From contig BDIU01000028.1 of assembly GCA_002118135.1 (NCBI GenBank), positions 213,332-277,331 on the forward strand: a stretch of 64,000 nt of DNA. Direction: 5' to 3'. This document shows, piece after piece, positions 45,526 through 56,500 of the stretch; position 1 is the first letter of the stretch; each line of letters starts with the position of its first letter. Source of the stretch: Trebouxia sp. TZW2008 (lineage: Eukaryota; Chlorophyta; Trebouxiophyceae; Trebouxiales; Trebouxiaceae). A model generated the notes under the pieces. That model saw only the letters and a list, made by a program, of their open reading frames with translations, did not search any database and was not told the origin of the DNA. The translations under genes and the position numbers were made by a program.

Positions 45526-46689
45526 TTATGCCAGAGGATTTGCGTGCATGTGTACGTTGTTGATCTTGATTTCCTGCAATGGTCTATCAGCAGCACCTGC
45601 AGTCAAGCAGCCATTCCCAAGCTGGCGGTACAGATTGCTCAGCCAGTCACAATGCGCTTAAGCTGGTAGCAAGGAGAAACAGGTCTGCCCAGCACTTGTT
45701 AACAGGCAGGTAAAGAGTGCACTGCACTTGAGCTAGTTGCTGACAAAATGCAACAACTTACCAACTTTGATTTTCTCCATTTTGTCCAACACATCCATAC
45801 CATCAATAACAACACCGATGATTGTGTACTTCCCTGCACCATTGACAGGAAGTCAGCCACTGACTGTGCAGCAAACTTGACGACACTGGCTGCTGAGCAT
45901 TGAACACAAGGATGCTGTTCTGGCATAATCACCAAACATCTAACAATACATTGCAGGCTGTGGCTCAGAATGGGCCAACAACGGCTCACCATTAAGATGA
46001 GGATGTTTGTTGTATGTGATAAAGAATTGGCTGCCATTTGCGTTTGGCCCACTGTTGGCCATGGACACAATGCCGCGCTTTGTGTGTTTTAGTGTGTCAT
46101 TGATTTCATCAGGGAATTTGCCATTTGGAGTTGGGTATATGCTTTTGCCGCCTTTGCCTGTGCCCGTTGGGTCGCCTCCCTTGACACAGAATGTAAGGCA
46201 TGTTAGCTTCTGGCAGACCAAGCATTCATAGATGCCCTGACAAGCAAGCTTTGCAAGTAGACAAGGGCGCATTTGCAAGTTTACTGTTGTCTCAATGTGA
46301 ACAAGGCAAGCGCGCCCTTTTGGACTGCAAGCTCAGCATCCGATGCATACATGTACCATAAAAGGATCTGACCTGAATCATGAATCCCTTGATATTGCGA
46401 TGAAACACGGTTCCATTGTAATAACCACTGGCACACAGTGCTAAAAAGTTTTCTGTTGCTTTTGGTGCCTGCACACGCGGATTTTCAGATCGGCTCTGAA
46501 ATTTACATGGTCAGCTGAACTGCTGTGTCTGAGGCCATGCAGCAGACCTGCTCGCAGTGCAATTCTAGCTTCAGACTGCCCAGATTTGTGTTCAGTGTCA
46601 CTGCCTGCAGACAGCATGGCCAAACTAAGAAGGAACCGCTGATAACGGTGCACACAGTCTGACGGCAAATGCTACCGATGTCTCACCAT
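45526..46689 (-). CDS. PPIL3: Cyclophilin, PPIL3 type (peptidyl-prolyl isomerase)
   Basis: Six exons join to 162 residues: 46689-46687, 46604-46548, 46468-46373, 46179-45990, 45833-45762 and 45596-45526. The first coding exon is the ATG alone, directly followed by a GT donor. The product [93 protein letters not shown], ending [12 protein letters not shown], follows PPIL3 closely in sequence and length (about 161 aa). Catalytic Arg (FHR), Phe/Gln and QFFIT are present. The loop after GKSIY has a three-residue insertion (PTP). PPIL3 is a single-domain nuclear cyclophilin found with spliceosomes; proline isomerase activity is expected. Confidence 0.95.
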
Positions 46690-47197
46690 GCACTAAGGAC
46701 AACGTCAGTTGCCGGCAAAAGTGAAAGAAGATGATCGGAAGATCGATGCTAGTCGGTTGGTGGCAGGTGCTTTGTGCGAGTGTGCTGAGTCCGTGGTGTA
46801 TGTAGGCAGCAAGATGAAGCAATGAAAGACTACTGAGCGCTGTCAGTGCTGCTTTGCGAAAGCATCAGCCATGTCTTGTTCGCAAGACAATCCGGGATCT
46901 TCTTCCTGGCTCACGCTGAGCGTGGTCGACGTCACGGATGTACGTTGCACGTGGACTCTCGGCTTGTGCTGGAGCTCGCTGCGCGAGCCGGATCAGACTG
47001 ATCCAAAAGCGTCCGCCAAGCCTGCTTGCTCTCGTGTCTGGGGAGAACTGAGCTCAGCACTATGTGCATGTCAAACAACAGTTTGACAAGTGGCGCAATG
47101 TGTCCTTCACGCTGCTGTTACTGTTGCTCCTGTGCATGCTGTTGTGACTGAAAGGACAAACTCGCCTCACGGTTCTACACTTTCGTCCCTGACTGCG
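46690..47197. promoter_or_regulatory. Head-to-head region (cyclophilin / SRPBCC gene)
   Basis: About 510 bp lie between the two divergent start codons. The region holds both 5' leaders; an upstream plus-strand ATG at 46871 opens a 71-codon frame out of phase with the SRPBCC gene, so it would be an upstream ORF or part of another leader. Confidence 0.4.
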
Positions 47198-47795
47198 ATG
47201 AATTTTCCTGGCAGCAATCAGTATGCCTTGGAAGAGGTCTTCGCAAGCCCAACAGCGGAAGCTTTTGAGCACCTGCAGCGCATCGGTACCTTGTATCCGC
47301 TGTCGCCTTATACGGCCAGCATGGAAAACTTGACTGGCAGCAAGTTTGGCGTTGGGAGCAAGTGGCGGGAGCACCGCCGCCATCTGTTTTTGAGGGATGT
47401 CATGGAGTGCGAGGTGGTTGACTGTCACGCACCTGCTTCCTTCAGCATCGTCACCAACGATGGTGAGTTGCATCATCACGACCCTTCACGGCTCAGAATA
47501 CTCAAACGCAAAGCCGATTGATCAGCTGCTGTGCTCCACAAGCTCAATGGCTGACACTTCTTGCTCCCTACCTGCAGGCTTCAATCAGCTCAAGTATGAT
47601 TTTTGCCTGACCCAACTCGAGAGCAAAACAACAGCTGTGCGCTGTACTGTGCATTGCTACACGAGGACTGGTGGTCAGGGGCAAGGAGCCAACCCCAGCG
47701 AGAAGCTGGCTATCATGATGCGCAACCAAGACCGTTTTGCTATGCGGCAGCTGAAGGGTGCTGTTGAAGCTGAACATGCAATGCCTGTATACTAG
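47198..47795 (+). CDS. SRPBCC-fold (START/polyketide-cyclase-like) protein
   Basis: Two exons (47198-47462 and 47578-47795, GT-AG) give 160 residues. The first in-frame ATG is at 47198. The layout fits SRPBCC ligand-binding domains: EEVFASPTAEAFEHLQRIGT, LYPLSPYTASMENLTG, FGVGSKWREHRRHLFLRDVM, a strand ECEVVDCHAPASFSI, LKYDFCLTQLESKTTAVRCT (the .Y.F.L...... .T.V... pattern) and a final helix (NPSEKLAIMMRNQDRFAMRQ). These domains bind hydrophobic ligands or act in polyketide aromatisation; no substrate can be inferred. It lacks signal or transit features. It is divergent from the cyclophilin gene. Confidence 0.6.
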
Positions 47796-49007
47796 CTGCG
47801 CTATCCCCCTTAGCACCCGCTGCTACAAGGTGGGCTGTGTCTGATGTATCGTGGTCTCATCTTGCAGCAGCAATGCCTCAAGCAGAATTGCTTCGCCCAT
47901 TGTGTTCAAGGCAGATTTCAGTTTTGAACTGTGTCATGTGTTACTTATGTGCTACTCATTTGGAGAAAGCACCACTGAACTGTTTCAGCTGGCCAGGGGC
48001 TGTCCCATTTCCACACTGCTGGGGCACATTTGTCCCGATTGATTGTGCCCTTCCCCCCTTTTCATGAGTTGTTTGGTATTAGTAGGAGTGAACAGCTCAT
48101 TAGTTCTGAGCAAGGAGAAACAGTCTGCTGGCAACTGCCTTTCATAGCATGTTTGTACTGGCGCAGCCAGTTCAACAGTATTGAGAAAACTGTATGCCAA
48201 TTTTACCAACGTTCTCATGCTGGTGGGGCTTCACCAAGGTGGCCTGCTGCCTGATGCACTGGCTGCCACTCTCACTTGATGTGACAATATTCATCACACC
48301 GTCAGTACTTATGTTGACAGCAAGTGTTCAGGTGCTGATTTCAACATCCGCAGGCCTGCAAAGCAAGCGACTGCAACCCAACGCATGTACACTACAACAG
48401 CAGATCTGGACAGTGCATCGCACATCCCATGAGGTCTTCACAACAGAGCCACACACATCATGAAACAACAAACTTCAAATCAACTTGATCCCTGAACTGC
48501 AGCTTGTGCTGACAGTGTGCTGCTCTTCTTTACATGTCCTATAGCATGCCCCCAAACTTTCGGCCGTACATCATCTGTTGCGCAGCTCGTGTAGCTTGAG
48601 TCTGGGTGATGAAAGTCTGACATTGCAGGCTTGAGCATGCATACGGGGCTGACTGAAAATCTGACAAACACCCACAAACAAAATTTGCACACAGCAAAAT
48701 GCAGGCTGCCTGCTGAGCAAATATCCAAAGAGGTGCTCTTCAGCGCGTGCTGCCATACCAGCAAAGTAAAAGCAGGACTATGAAGACAATGGACGCAGGA
48801 CTGACATAGTCAGAACCCAAATCATGACATGTATCACACATCAATGCTGACAGATTGCTAGCAAGCAGGACAAGCTTGGTCAAGTTGCAAGCAATCAATA
48901 TACGTGTCAGGCGCACATGCAGCCACTACTATGTGACCACCCTCACCAATGCGCTGTGTGTCACATCACCTCACTTGTACCCAGTTTGCACTCGTTTGCA
49001 CATGTTA
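47796..49007. other. Intergenic, about 1.2 kb, convergent 3' ends
   Basis: No supported gene. It should contain the 3' untranslated regions of the SRPBCC gene and of the ankyrin gene. Confidence 0.45.
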
Positions 49008-52000
49008 CTAAACCTGTGCCAAAAGCAGGTCTGTGCTCCTTGAACTGTGCAGACGCGCAAAGTTGCTGTTTGCACGCTTCAAATCTTCACTACTGTCTCG
49101 CCTTTGATGTGATTTTCCCTTGACATCGTGATCACGGCCATCTAGCTTCAATTCACCCTCACTATCTCGCCGCTCAGGTCTACCAGGATACAAATTCGTG
49201 TTGCTGTTGCGCCTCTCATGTCTAGGGTGTCTTCTATCACCTATGGGTGGCACACCAGCCCTGGTGACGGGGGTGGGCGGCGGCCACAAACTGCGTTTCC
49301 CTTTGACATCTTCTTCAGGCGCTGCTGTGATTTCTGGTGAAAGTTCTCTACTGGGTTGTGGTAAAGGGAGCTGAAAAGGCGAGCTGGGTGCACTGTGTGA
49401 CTTGCCTTTGATTTGCGACGGGCTGGGGTGACCTGAGGGGGTGGGGTGACCTGAAGGGGAGGGGGGGCTACTGTACTGGATCCTGGATGGAACTATCTGC
49501 TCAGGTGTGCGTAAGTGACCGTTGGAAGTGGACGGCTCTGCATCTGAAGAAGTAGAAGCGCCGCCAGCTGAGTTGCGTTTGAGGTGCTGCAGCTTGGTGG
49601 CGACTGTGAGGCGTGCTAGCTCAGCGTTAGCGCCAGCATGTTTTAACACCTTCACCAGATCAAGGTCCTTCTGCTCGACTGCAATCTGTAAGGGAGTTGC
49701 GGCATGCGGGCAATTCTCGCCGTTGATGTCCACTCTGTGTCCTCCAAGCAGAACCTGAAGCAATGCATGACTGCCTTTTGATTATAGGCTACACAGAACA
49801 TTCTTGACAAAAGGCACAACTGCAGCATGAATGCCATGGTGTTAGGCTGACTGACATACTTTGACAGGAGAAAGCATGTGCGAGCAACATGCGGGGAAAC
49901 CTGTAGCAGCTCAAGAAACAAAACACTGAAATGTCGCAGCAGGAAGCAGTGCAATCAAGCACGATGAGTCTTGATGTCAGCTGCAGCAACATTGCCTGAT
50001 CACTGCAGCATTTGATGGCCCTTGTGCATGCTTGTGCAACCTTCCAGAATCAATAACAGACGCAAGCATTTCATACCTTGACAAGCTCAACGTCACCTCT
50101 GTCACAGGCCAGGTGTAGAGCTGTGGGACACTGAGTCACTAGGCGCTTGAAAGGTACTGCTGGCAGACTTTCAGGGGTGAAAGGCCGATTTACATCAGCC
50201 CCCTTCTCGATCAGTAGCTGCACACACAAGAAAGTGTGCTCAGACTAAGAGGTGCCTACTCCAACTGAGCGCTGCAGTCCCTCACATGCATGCTGCCACT
50301 CACTTGCCTAGTGAGCCCATGAACGCAAAGACAGAATGCATAGGCAAATAGCCTGACAAGCAAACAAATGTACATGCGAGAAGAAAGAATGCCACACAGA
50401 GCAATGATGAGGTCAGCGCTCAGCTGATCTTACAGTCAGGGCAGGACAATATGTTGTGCATGAAATATGCTATCTGCAATGCTTGCAGTGTTGAGCTAGG
50501 TGCAGCTGTGATCTGACTGAGCCTGCCAATAAGCATCTATGTGAAAGGAAAGTGGAAGCAAAGATTCTTGACATTGAGGTTTGCCTGCATGTACACAGCA
50601 TGAAAAGAGCATCTACCTGCAAGGTAAGTCTTTGTCTGGCTGTGGTCTTGCTGGCTTTGCCTACAAGTGACTCCCCATCAAAGAAGGTAGGGGCAAGCAC
50701 ACACTGCACTGGCGTTCTGCCCTTTCTGTCAGGGGCTTCCACGGATGCCCCACCAGCTAGCAGCAGCCTCATCAGGTCGGGCCTGGCTTCATAGGCTGCC
50801 ATGTGTATGGGCCGGATGTACTGATCATATCCTCGGAAATACTGACCTGCAGCAGCAGCAACAACAGTCTCACGATCTACAGAACACGCCTCAGAAACTG
50901 ATCATACCCTCAAACACATTGACCTGCAGCAGCAGCAGCAACCTCATGAGGTCAGGCCTGGCTTTATAGGCTGCCATGTGTATAGGCCGGATGTACTGAT
51001 CATACCCTCTAAAATACTAACCTGCAGCAGCAGCAGCCTCGCAATGTACTTTTTGGTCTTTTCAATGCTGCTACATGAACGGACCTGGCACACTGAGTTG
51101 ATTGTCACAGACACTGCCACAGACTAGGCAAAGGCAATGTGTCAAAGAGACTTTATGCGCGATGGATTTTTGACTGCGATACTGTGGTGTCTGATCAACT
51201 CACAGAGGTCGGGTACCACGCACAAGCACAGCAGGAAGGCACGAGCAGTATCAATGCCTTGGGTACCAACAACAACGTGCATGGATTGCGACTGTGCCGA
51301 TTTGTCCAAGCTGATGTGCGTACACAGGTACCAGCAGCCCCTGTAAAATCCAAGTGCTTCTGCCCCACACTGTGAGCAAAGCATGTAGCTGAACTGCCAT
51401 ACAACCCCTTGTGCATGCAAGGCAATGGGCAATCGTTCAGGATTGCAAAATAATTGCAGCTACCTGTATCTGCCTCGACGTTGCAGCCGTCCGCATCAAG
51501 AAGCAATTTGACTACATCCATCTGGCCACACCAAATTGCATAATGTAGTGCATGTCCATGCCCCCATTCATCGCGCGCATTGGGATCTGCTTGCTTCTCA
51601 AGCAAAATTTTGACATAATTGATGGCTTTTCTGATGTGGTCTGACCGCTGACACCGGCCGACATTCTCCACAGCTTCTATCAGAAACTGCACCAGAAGCC
51701 AAGCAATTCAGCCACCACACAAGACTGGATGCCATTGAGTCCATTACATTTCAATACAGTAGACATGCCAACAAAGAATGCAGTTAGGTGCATCAGCAAT
51801 GCATGAAGCAGAATCAGCTCACAACTCCAAATTTGAACTGACTGCAGCAAATACAGAAGTCAGTCAGCTCGAACTTGCGCTTTGCGTGCCGCATTGCATG
51901 TTGCAATCAGCATTGCTGCAGGCATGTGGATCAGCGTGAGAGCAAAGTCCATGTAGTTAAGCAGGCAATGCAGTCGCCTGGAATGGCATTTCACCTCGTC

Positions 52001-52051
52001 AGACGGAGCCCACGGCCAATTCCAGTACTCCATTGACGGGCTGTTTCCCAT
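49008..52051 (-). CDS. Ankyrin-repeat protein with N-myristoylation motif
   Basis: Five exons (52051-51995, 51686-51464, 50831-50617, 50217-50077, 49754-49008) close in frame to 460 residues. The N-terminus MGNSPS matches the MGxxxS consensus for N-myristoylation, suggesting membrane attachment. At least four ankyrin-type repeats follow: INYVKILLEKQADPNARDEW, GHALHYAIWCGQMDVVKLLL, IHMAAYEARPDLMRLLLAGG, LLIEKGADVNRP..ALHLACDRGDVELVK and ATPLQIAVEQKDLDLVKVLK. The C-terminal 180 residues are disordered, Ser/Pro-rich, then basic (RRHPRHERRNSNTNL) with RRxS-like sites that protein kinases could use. Ankyrin repeats mediate protein binding; no partner can be told. Intron 2 contains decayed copies of the 5' edge of exon 3. 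Confidence 0.8.
50848..51045 (-). repeat. Acceptor-edge copies of ankyrin exon 3
   Basis: Upstream of exon 50831-50617 there are copies near 51005-50925 (GGTATGATCAGTACATCCGG, then CATGGCAGCCTATAAAGCCAGG and TGACCTCATGAGGTTGCTGC) and near 50910-50850 (GGTATGATCAGTTTCTGAGG), plus a short piece near 51045. Each ends in a CTGCTGCTGCAG run. Confidence 0.85.
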
Positions 52052-52405
52052 TTTGGCAGAGACACTACGAAGCTACACGCGCAGTACGCCAATGTGTCCT
52101 CCCTCCCGACAGGCTCCCTGGAACGCTCGGACCCCGTTTATGTACGCAGTCAGCAGATCCTGTACCTGGTCGATAGCTTGCTTTGGAGGGCGGCGTGATC
52201 GGCAGGGCTGACGCTACAGAGCAACTGGTGAGTGCGCCAGCTAACTATCGATGCTACACTGCCTGCTGCAGGCGTCGAACAGCGGATCTTGGGTTGGCTC
52301 TGAGGACAAATGCCATCTGGCCCGCGCCCTCCCTGCGGTTGGCTAAGTGCCCTGCCCTGGTCCCAAATCAGTCATCAGTGGCTGAATTATCACGATTTGA
52401 CTGAC

Positions 52406-52606
52406 ATGCAGCAGTTTCCAGCCGTCAGCGATTGCAAGCTGGACACCGTGCAAATGCAGCTTCGCGCCGATTGCCGCAGGAAAATGGAACTCACGATTGT
52501 CGCGCAGATTGAAGCATATGGTGATTGCTGGTCACAAGTTGTTTCTGGCCTTGCAAGTCCCTCAATTGACCTTAAGGGATGCATTGCGCAATGGTATCAA
52601 GCTTGA
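52406..52606 (+). CDS. Possible small Cys-containing protein, 66 aa or part of a gene
   Basis: A plus-strand frame MQQFPAVSDCKLDTVQMQLR..YGDCWSQVVSGLASPSIDLK ends in AQWYQA and stop. The region 52.1-52.6 kb has exon-like G+C content and lies head-to-head with the ankyrin gene. The frame extends upstream without a clear splice acceptor, so this may be the last exon of a short gene starting near 52.14 kb. Four cysteines are present, but I cannot tie them to a known CX9C pattern. Weak call. Confidence 0.3.
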   Translation: MQQFPAVSDCKLDTVQMQLRADCRRKMELTIVAQIEAYGDCWSQVVSGLASPSIDLKGCIAQWYQA

Positions 52607-52949
52607 TGAAAAGCTTGGTAACATCTAGTCATTATCATGCACACCACAGCTCAGTCTCATTGCATTTGAGCCTGAGTCTGAATTGGAAGCGTGGCAATGC
52701 CAGTCAGGCAAGCGGCATGAGGCTTCCATGCTGCTTTTGTAAGGTTGCACGATTTACCAAACATTTCGATACTTTGTTTGGCAGGACAAGGGGAGGAATG
52801 AATGTCGTGATCATGACATGCTCCTTCATGCTGCAAAGTACAATCCCACTTGCGCTCTGCTCACAACTGCCTGCCTAGTGTTCGCACTCTGCATACACTG
52901 CTGTCACGTGGCAGTGCACACTTGCCATGCCTATTCCAAGACACACAAG

Positions 52950-53480
52950 ACGCAAAAGCTCTTACAATCGCCCTGCTGATGTGCAGGAGCAGCATTGCCA
53001 CTGCCAGCCTGCTAGGACACCACTACTTGCAACCTCGAAGCATTTTGAAGCCGGGATACAGCCTGGCAGGAATGCACAAGGACTTTGCTTTTCAGCTAGT
53101 TCAGTTGAAGCAGCAAAGGCTGCATTCAACATGACAATTTGGTAACAACCATGCTTACGCCTGCTGATTTGCAGGAGCACCGCTTCCACTGCCGGTCTGT
53201 TGAGGCGCTGCTGCTCGTGAGGTGAATGCATTCCAGGCTCCACAACTTCACTACAGACAGGCCATGCCTCTTTTACAATGTCAGCTGAAGCAGCAATAGC
53301 CAAATGAGACAAGACAATCACAACGCCTCTGCTTACACCTGCTGATTTGCAGGAGCAACATTGCCATTGCTAGCCTGCTGAAGTCCTGCTGATTGTGAGG
53401 TCAATGCATTTTCAGGCTGTCCAACAGCACCACGAATGGGCCATGCCTCTTTGACAATTTCAGCTGAAGCAGCAGCGGCC
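52950..53480 (-). repeat. Copies of the HRD1 terminal exon 3' edge (three extra copies, with stop codon)
   Basis: Beyond the HRD1 stop at 53512 lie three direct copies of the end of its last exon, near 53470-53340, 53300-53160 and 53120-52950. Two of the three repeat GGTGCTCCTGCAAATCAGCA-like sequence followed by GGCGTAA or GGTGTAA; the third is diverged. Upstream blocks matching CCTGAAAATG and CCTCACAxTCAGCAG are also recognisable. The copies carry the coding end plus 3' flank. Confidence 0.9.
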
Positions 53481-53511
53481 AAATGAGACATGACGATCAC
53501 AACACCTCTGC

Positions 53512-56500
53512 TTACGCCTGCTGATTTGCAGGAGCACCACGTACACCGCCAGGCTGTTGCGGCGCTGCTGACTGTGAGGTGGAGACATTTTCAGGCTGTG
53601 TTGCATTACTGGAGGAAGGACATGCCCCTTGTGCATCTTCAGCTGAAGCAGCGATGGCTGCCTGTTCCTGCTGCTGGTGTTGCTGATGCTGGCGGTGCAT
53701 GGAGAGCTGAGATACTTGGTGCTGCAACATATCCAGCTGCTGGCGCAACACCTGCAATGCAGATATCTTTTTAGTCATGAGTATTCTGAATGTTGAGCTT
53801 ATCGGACGCCTTCAACCTATTGTACTGTTTGCAAACAGTCAGAATTGCATTGTGTAGCCCGTTTGCAGAATTTGCCCAGAACGTCTGGAGAGTTTCTTCT
53901 GTTATCAGGTCTTAGTCTGGATTGTGACAACCAACTTGTTTGACTGACAATGTGTGCGATGTGGCTCCTACTTGAGCATCAATAGCAAGTACTTGGTCAG
54001 TCTAACCAGTCCTGTTTGACAACAGGAGTCACAGCCTGATACGGTATGGTAAAAACCAGTCAGTGTAGCCTGCAATACTGTTTCACTGGTCACAGCTTGA
54101 TCATTCTACCTGCACAAGCAGCATCAAGATGTTCCTAGCAACAAAGCAGGACTAGAAACAAGGAATGCTCTGATGATGCTTGTACAAGCAGCACTTGAAG
54201 CAGTCACTAGCAAGAATGAGTGAGAAACAGAAACAAATCGACAATAGACGTGTCTGGTTTCTGATCCTCAGCAGGAATGGCTGCAACCTTTGTAGCGTGA
54301 CAGGCAGGCTGTACAGCAAGTGGGGACACCAGCAGGTCCAGGATTTTCTTCTGATAAGGACACTCAACATCAGCTCCATATAAGAGCATGCATGATGCAA
54401 GGACCATGTAAATCTGACATAAGCACTGCATTCTGACTGTAGCGATACCTCTGAGCAAGGACAATACAGTACACGATCAAGAATTTTTGCACTGTACTCA
54501 AAGCAGTCAAAGTTGACAGACGTCACTATTCTTGGTGGTCAAAGCAGCCAGTATAAACACAATTCATTGTACATTCAAGCTGACAACCCACCTGCTCCAT
54601 GGTCTCGGTGGATGCTTGCACAGATGCTGTAGGCTGGTTCATGACTGCTGCAGCAGCAGCATGGGCAGCGGCACTGGCAGCACTCGCAGCAGCAGCTGCT
54701 GCAGTTGACTCATGCTCTCCTGACAGAGGCAATGCTGGTGGCATTGGTGACCCTGCAACAATTGATTCATGACCAAAGTTCAGCATATTTATGCCCAGTG
54801 GCAGCTGCTGCAGTTGACTCATGCTCTCCTGACAGAGGCAATGCTGGTGGCATGGGTGCCCCTGCAACACATCCATCTGTTACTGGTTTGACTGCATGCT
54901 AGACGGGCTCAGGACGCCAGCTCAGTACATACAGAAGCAGTCAACTGTGCCCAACAGCCTCAAACACATTATCCAGCATGACTGAAGCTGTGCATCTGAA
55001 TGCCACATCAAGCTGTGAGGGCAAGTGTGACAGAGCTCAGCACAAGACTAGAGTGCTGGCCATTGTCCTGCTGGAAGGAATGTCTAGTGCATGCAAGCTT
55101 GTTCAGATCTTACACTGTAGCATGTTGCATGTCGCTTGTCTACAGAAGTGAAGTCTGGCAAACTGACACGCACCAAACATGCCTTTAGTATGCTTTTGGC
55201 CGGCATCAGGCGTGTAATCAACTGAGCGAGACAATGTCTTGTGCGAATGCCTCAAGAGTCTATACCACGCTGATCAGCAGATGCAATGCAGCATCAGACT
55301 CTTGATCAGTATCGATAGTAAGCCAAATGCTGGATATGGAGGCCAGCACGCTTGCCTCGGCACTCATGCAGTGGTAAGGGCCAGGCACGACTGTAAGCTT
55401 GTGACTGACCTGGAGGGACCATGGTTGGAGGCATCATCATTGAGCCATAAGGTGACATCATAGATGCCGCAGCGGCTGCTGCAGCAGCAGCCGCAGCAGC
55501 GGCTGCATGGTGCTGGGTCTGTTGCTCAGGTGTAGCATTTGCAGGCATAGCAGGGATGCCCACGTTTGGCATGGTGGGAGGGAAAGGAAGCAGAGGCAGC
55601 ATGGGCAGCATGTTCACATGGCCCTGCAAAGAGCGGGAACATCTTGATGCTGTCATAAGTTTCCTTGTCATGTACAAGATGCAGTGCACAGCTATGCCGG
55701 GTGTGCAGTCATGCTGCTGATTGGCATGCCAGCCAAATATGTTGGTAACGTCTATACCTGGAGGCAAACAGCAGCAGCAATATGCTTTCAAGCTAGTATG
55801 CAATCAATTTGACAATAGGCTTATGGCAATAAAGCAACACCCTGATGCACCAGCATTCAAAAGGCACAGTAGCACGGCCTCTGTGAGACATTGCTGCTGA
55901 TTCATGTCTCTCAGCTTCTGCACCTCTTGGCAATGAACAGTGCTTCCACTTTTGGAAAGCATTGTCTGGAAAGCATCCAATTGGTGCTTGCATGTACTGG
56001 CTGCTTGCTGCGCAAAACTTTGTAATGCAGCCTTCTGACACTTTCTGTGCCAGTGTGAGAACATGTTTTGCAGCAAAAACATGAAGTGCTACCTGCAGTT
56101 CTGGTGCAACGCTGGCAGGATTAGTCTGACCAGCATACTGCAGGTGCTGATACCCCATGGCAGGGGCAAACAGTGCCATGGACGTCGCTGGAACCCACTG
56201 AGGCATATTCCAAACATAGCCGTAGTTGGCTGCAGCCCAACTACCAGCTGGAGCTGGTGCCGGGTTGGACTGAGACTGTTCCCCCTGCTGTCCAGCACCA
56301 GGCTGCTGAGGCTGCGTCCCAGCTGTGGGCTGGCCGCCACCGCCAATCTGGTGGCTTCTGCCAGGGCCATCCCTGTCCCCACCTCCTTGACCACCGCTGC
56401 CACCGGCAGCACCGCTGCCGCCAGCGCCTGAGCCAGCGCTGCCATTGCCTGATGGCTGCTGGTCACCGCTGCCACTGCTGCTGCCTTGCTGCTGCCCACT

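Noticed and set aside
46871..47086. 71-codon plus-strand frame as the start of the SRPBCC gene
   Set aside because: It is out of phase with the SRPBCC frame and no splice junction joins them; the first in-frame ATG is at 47198.
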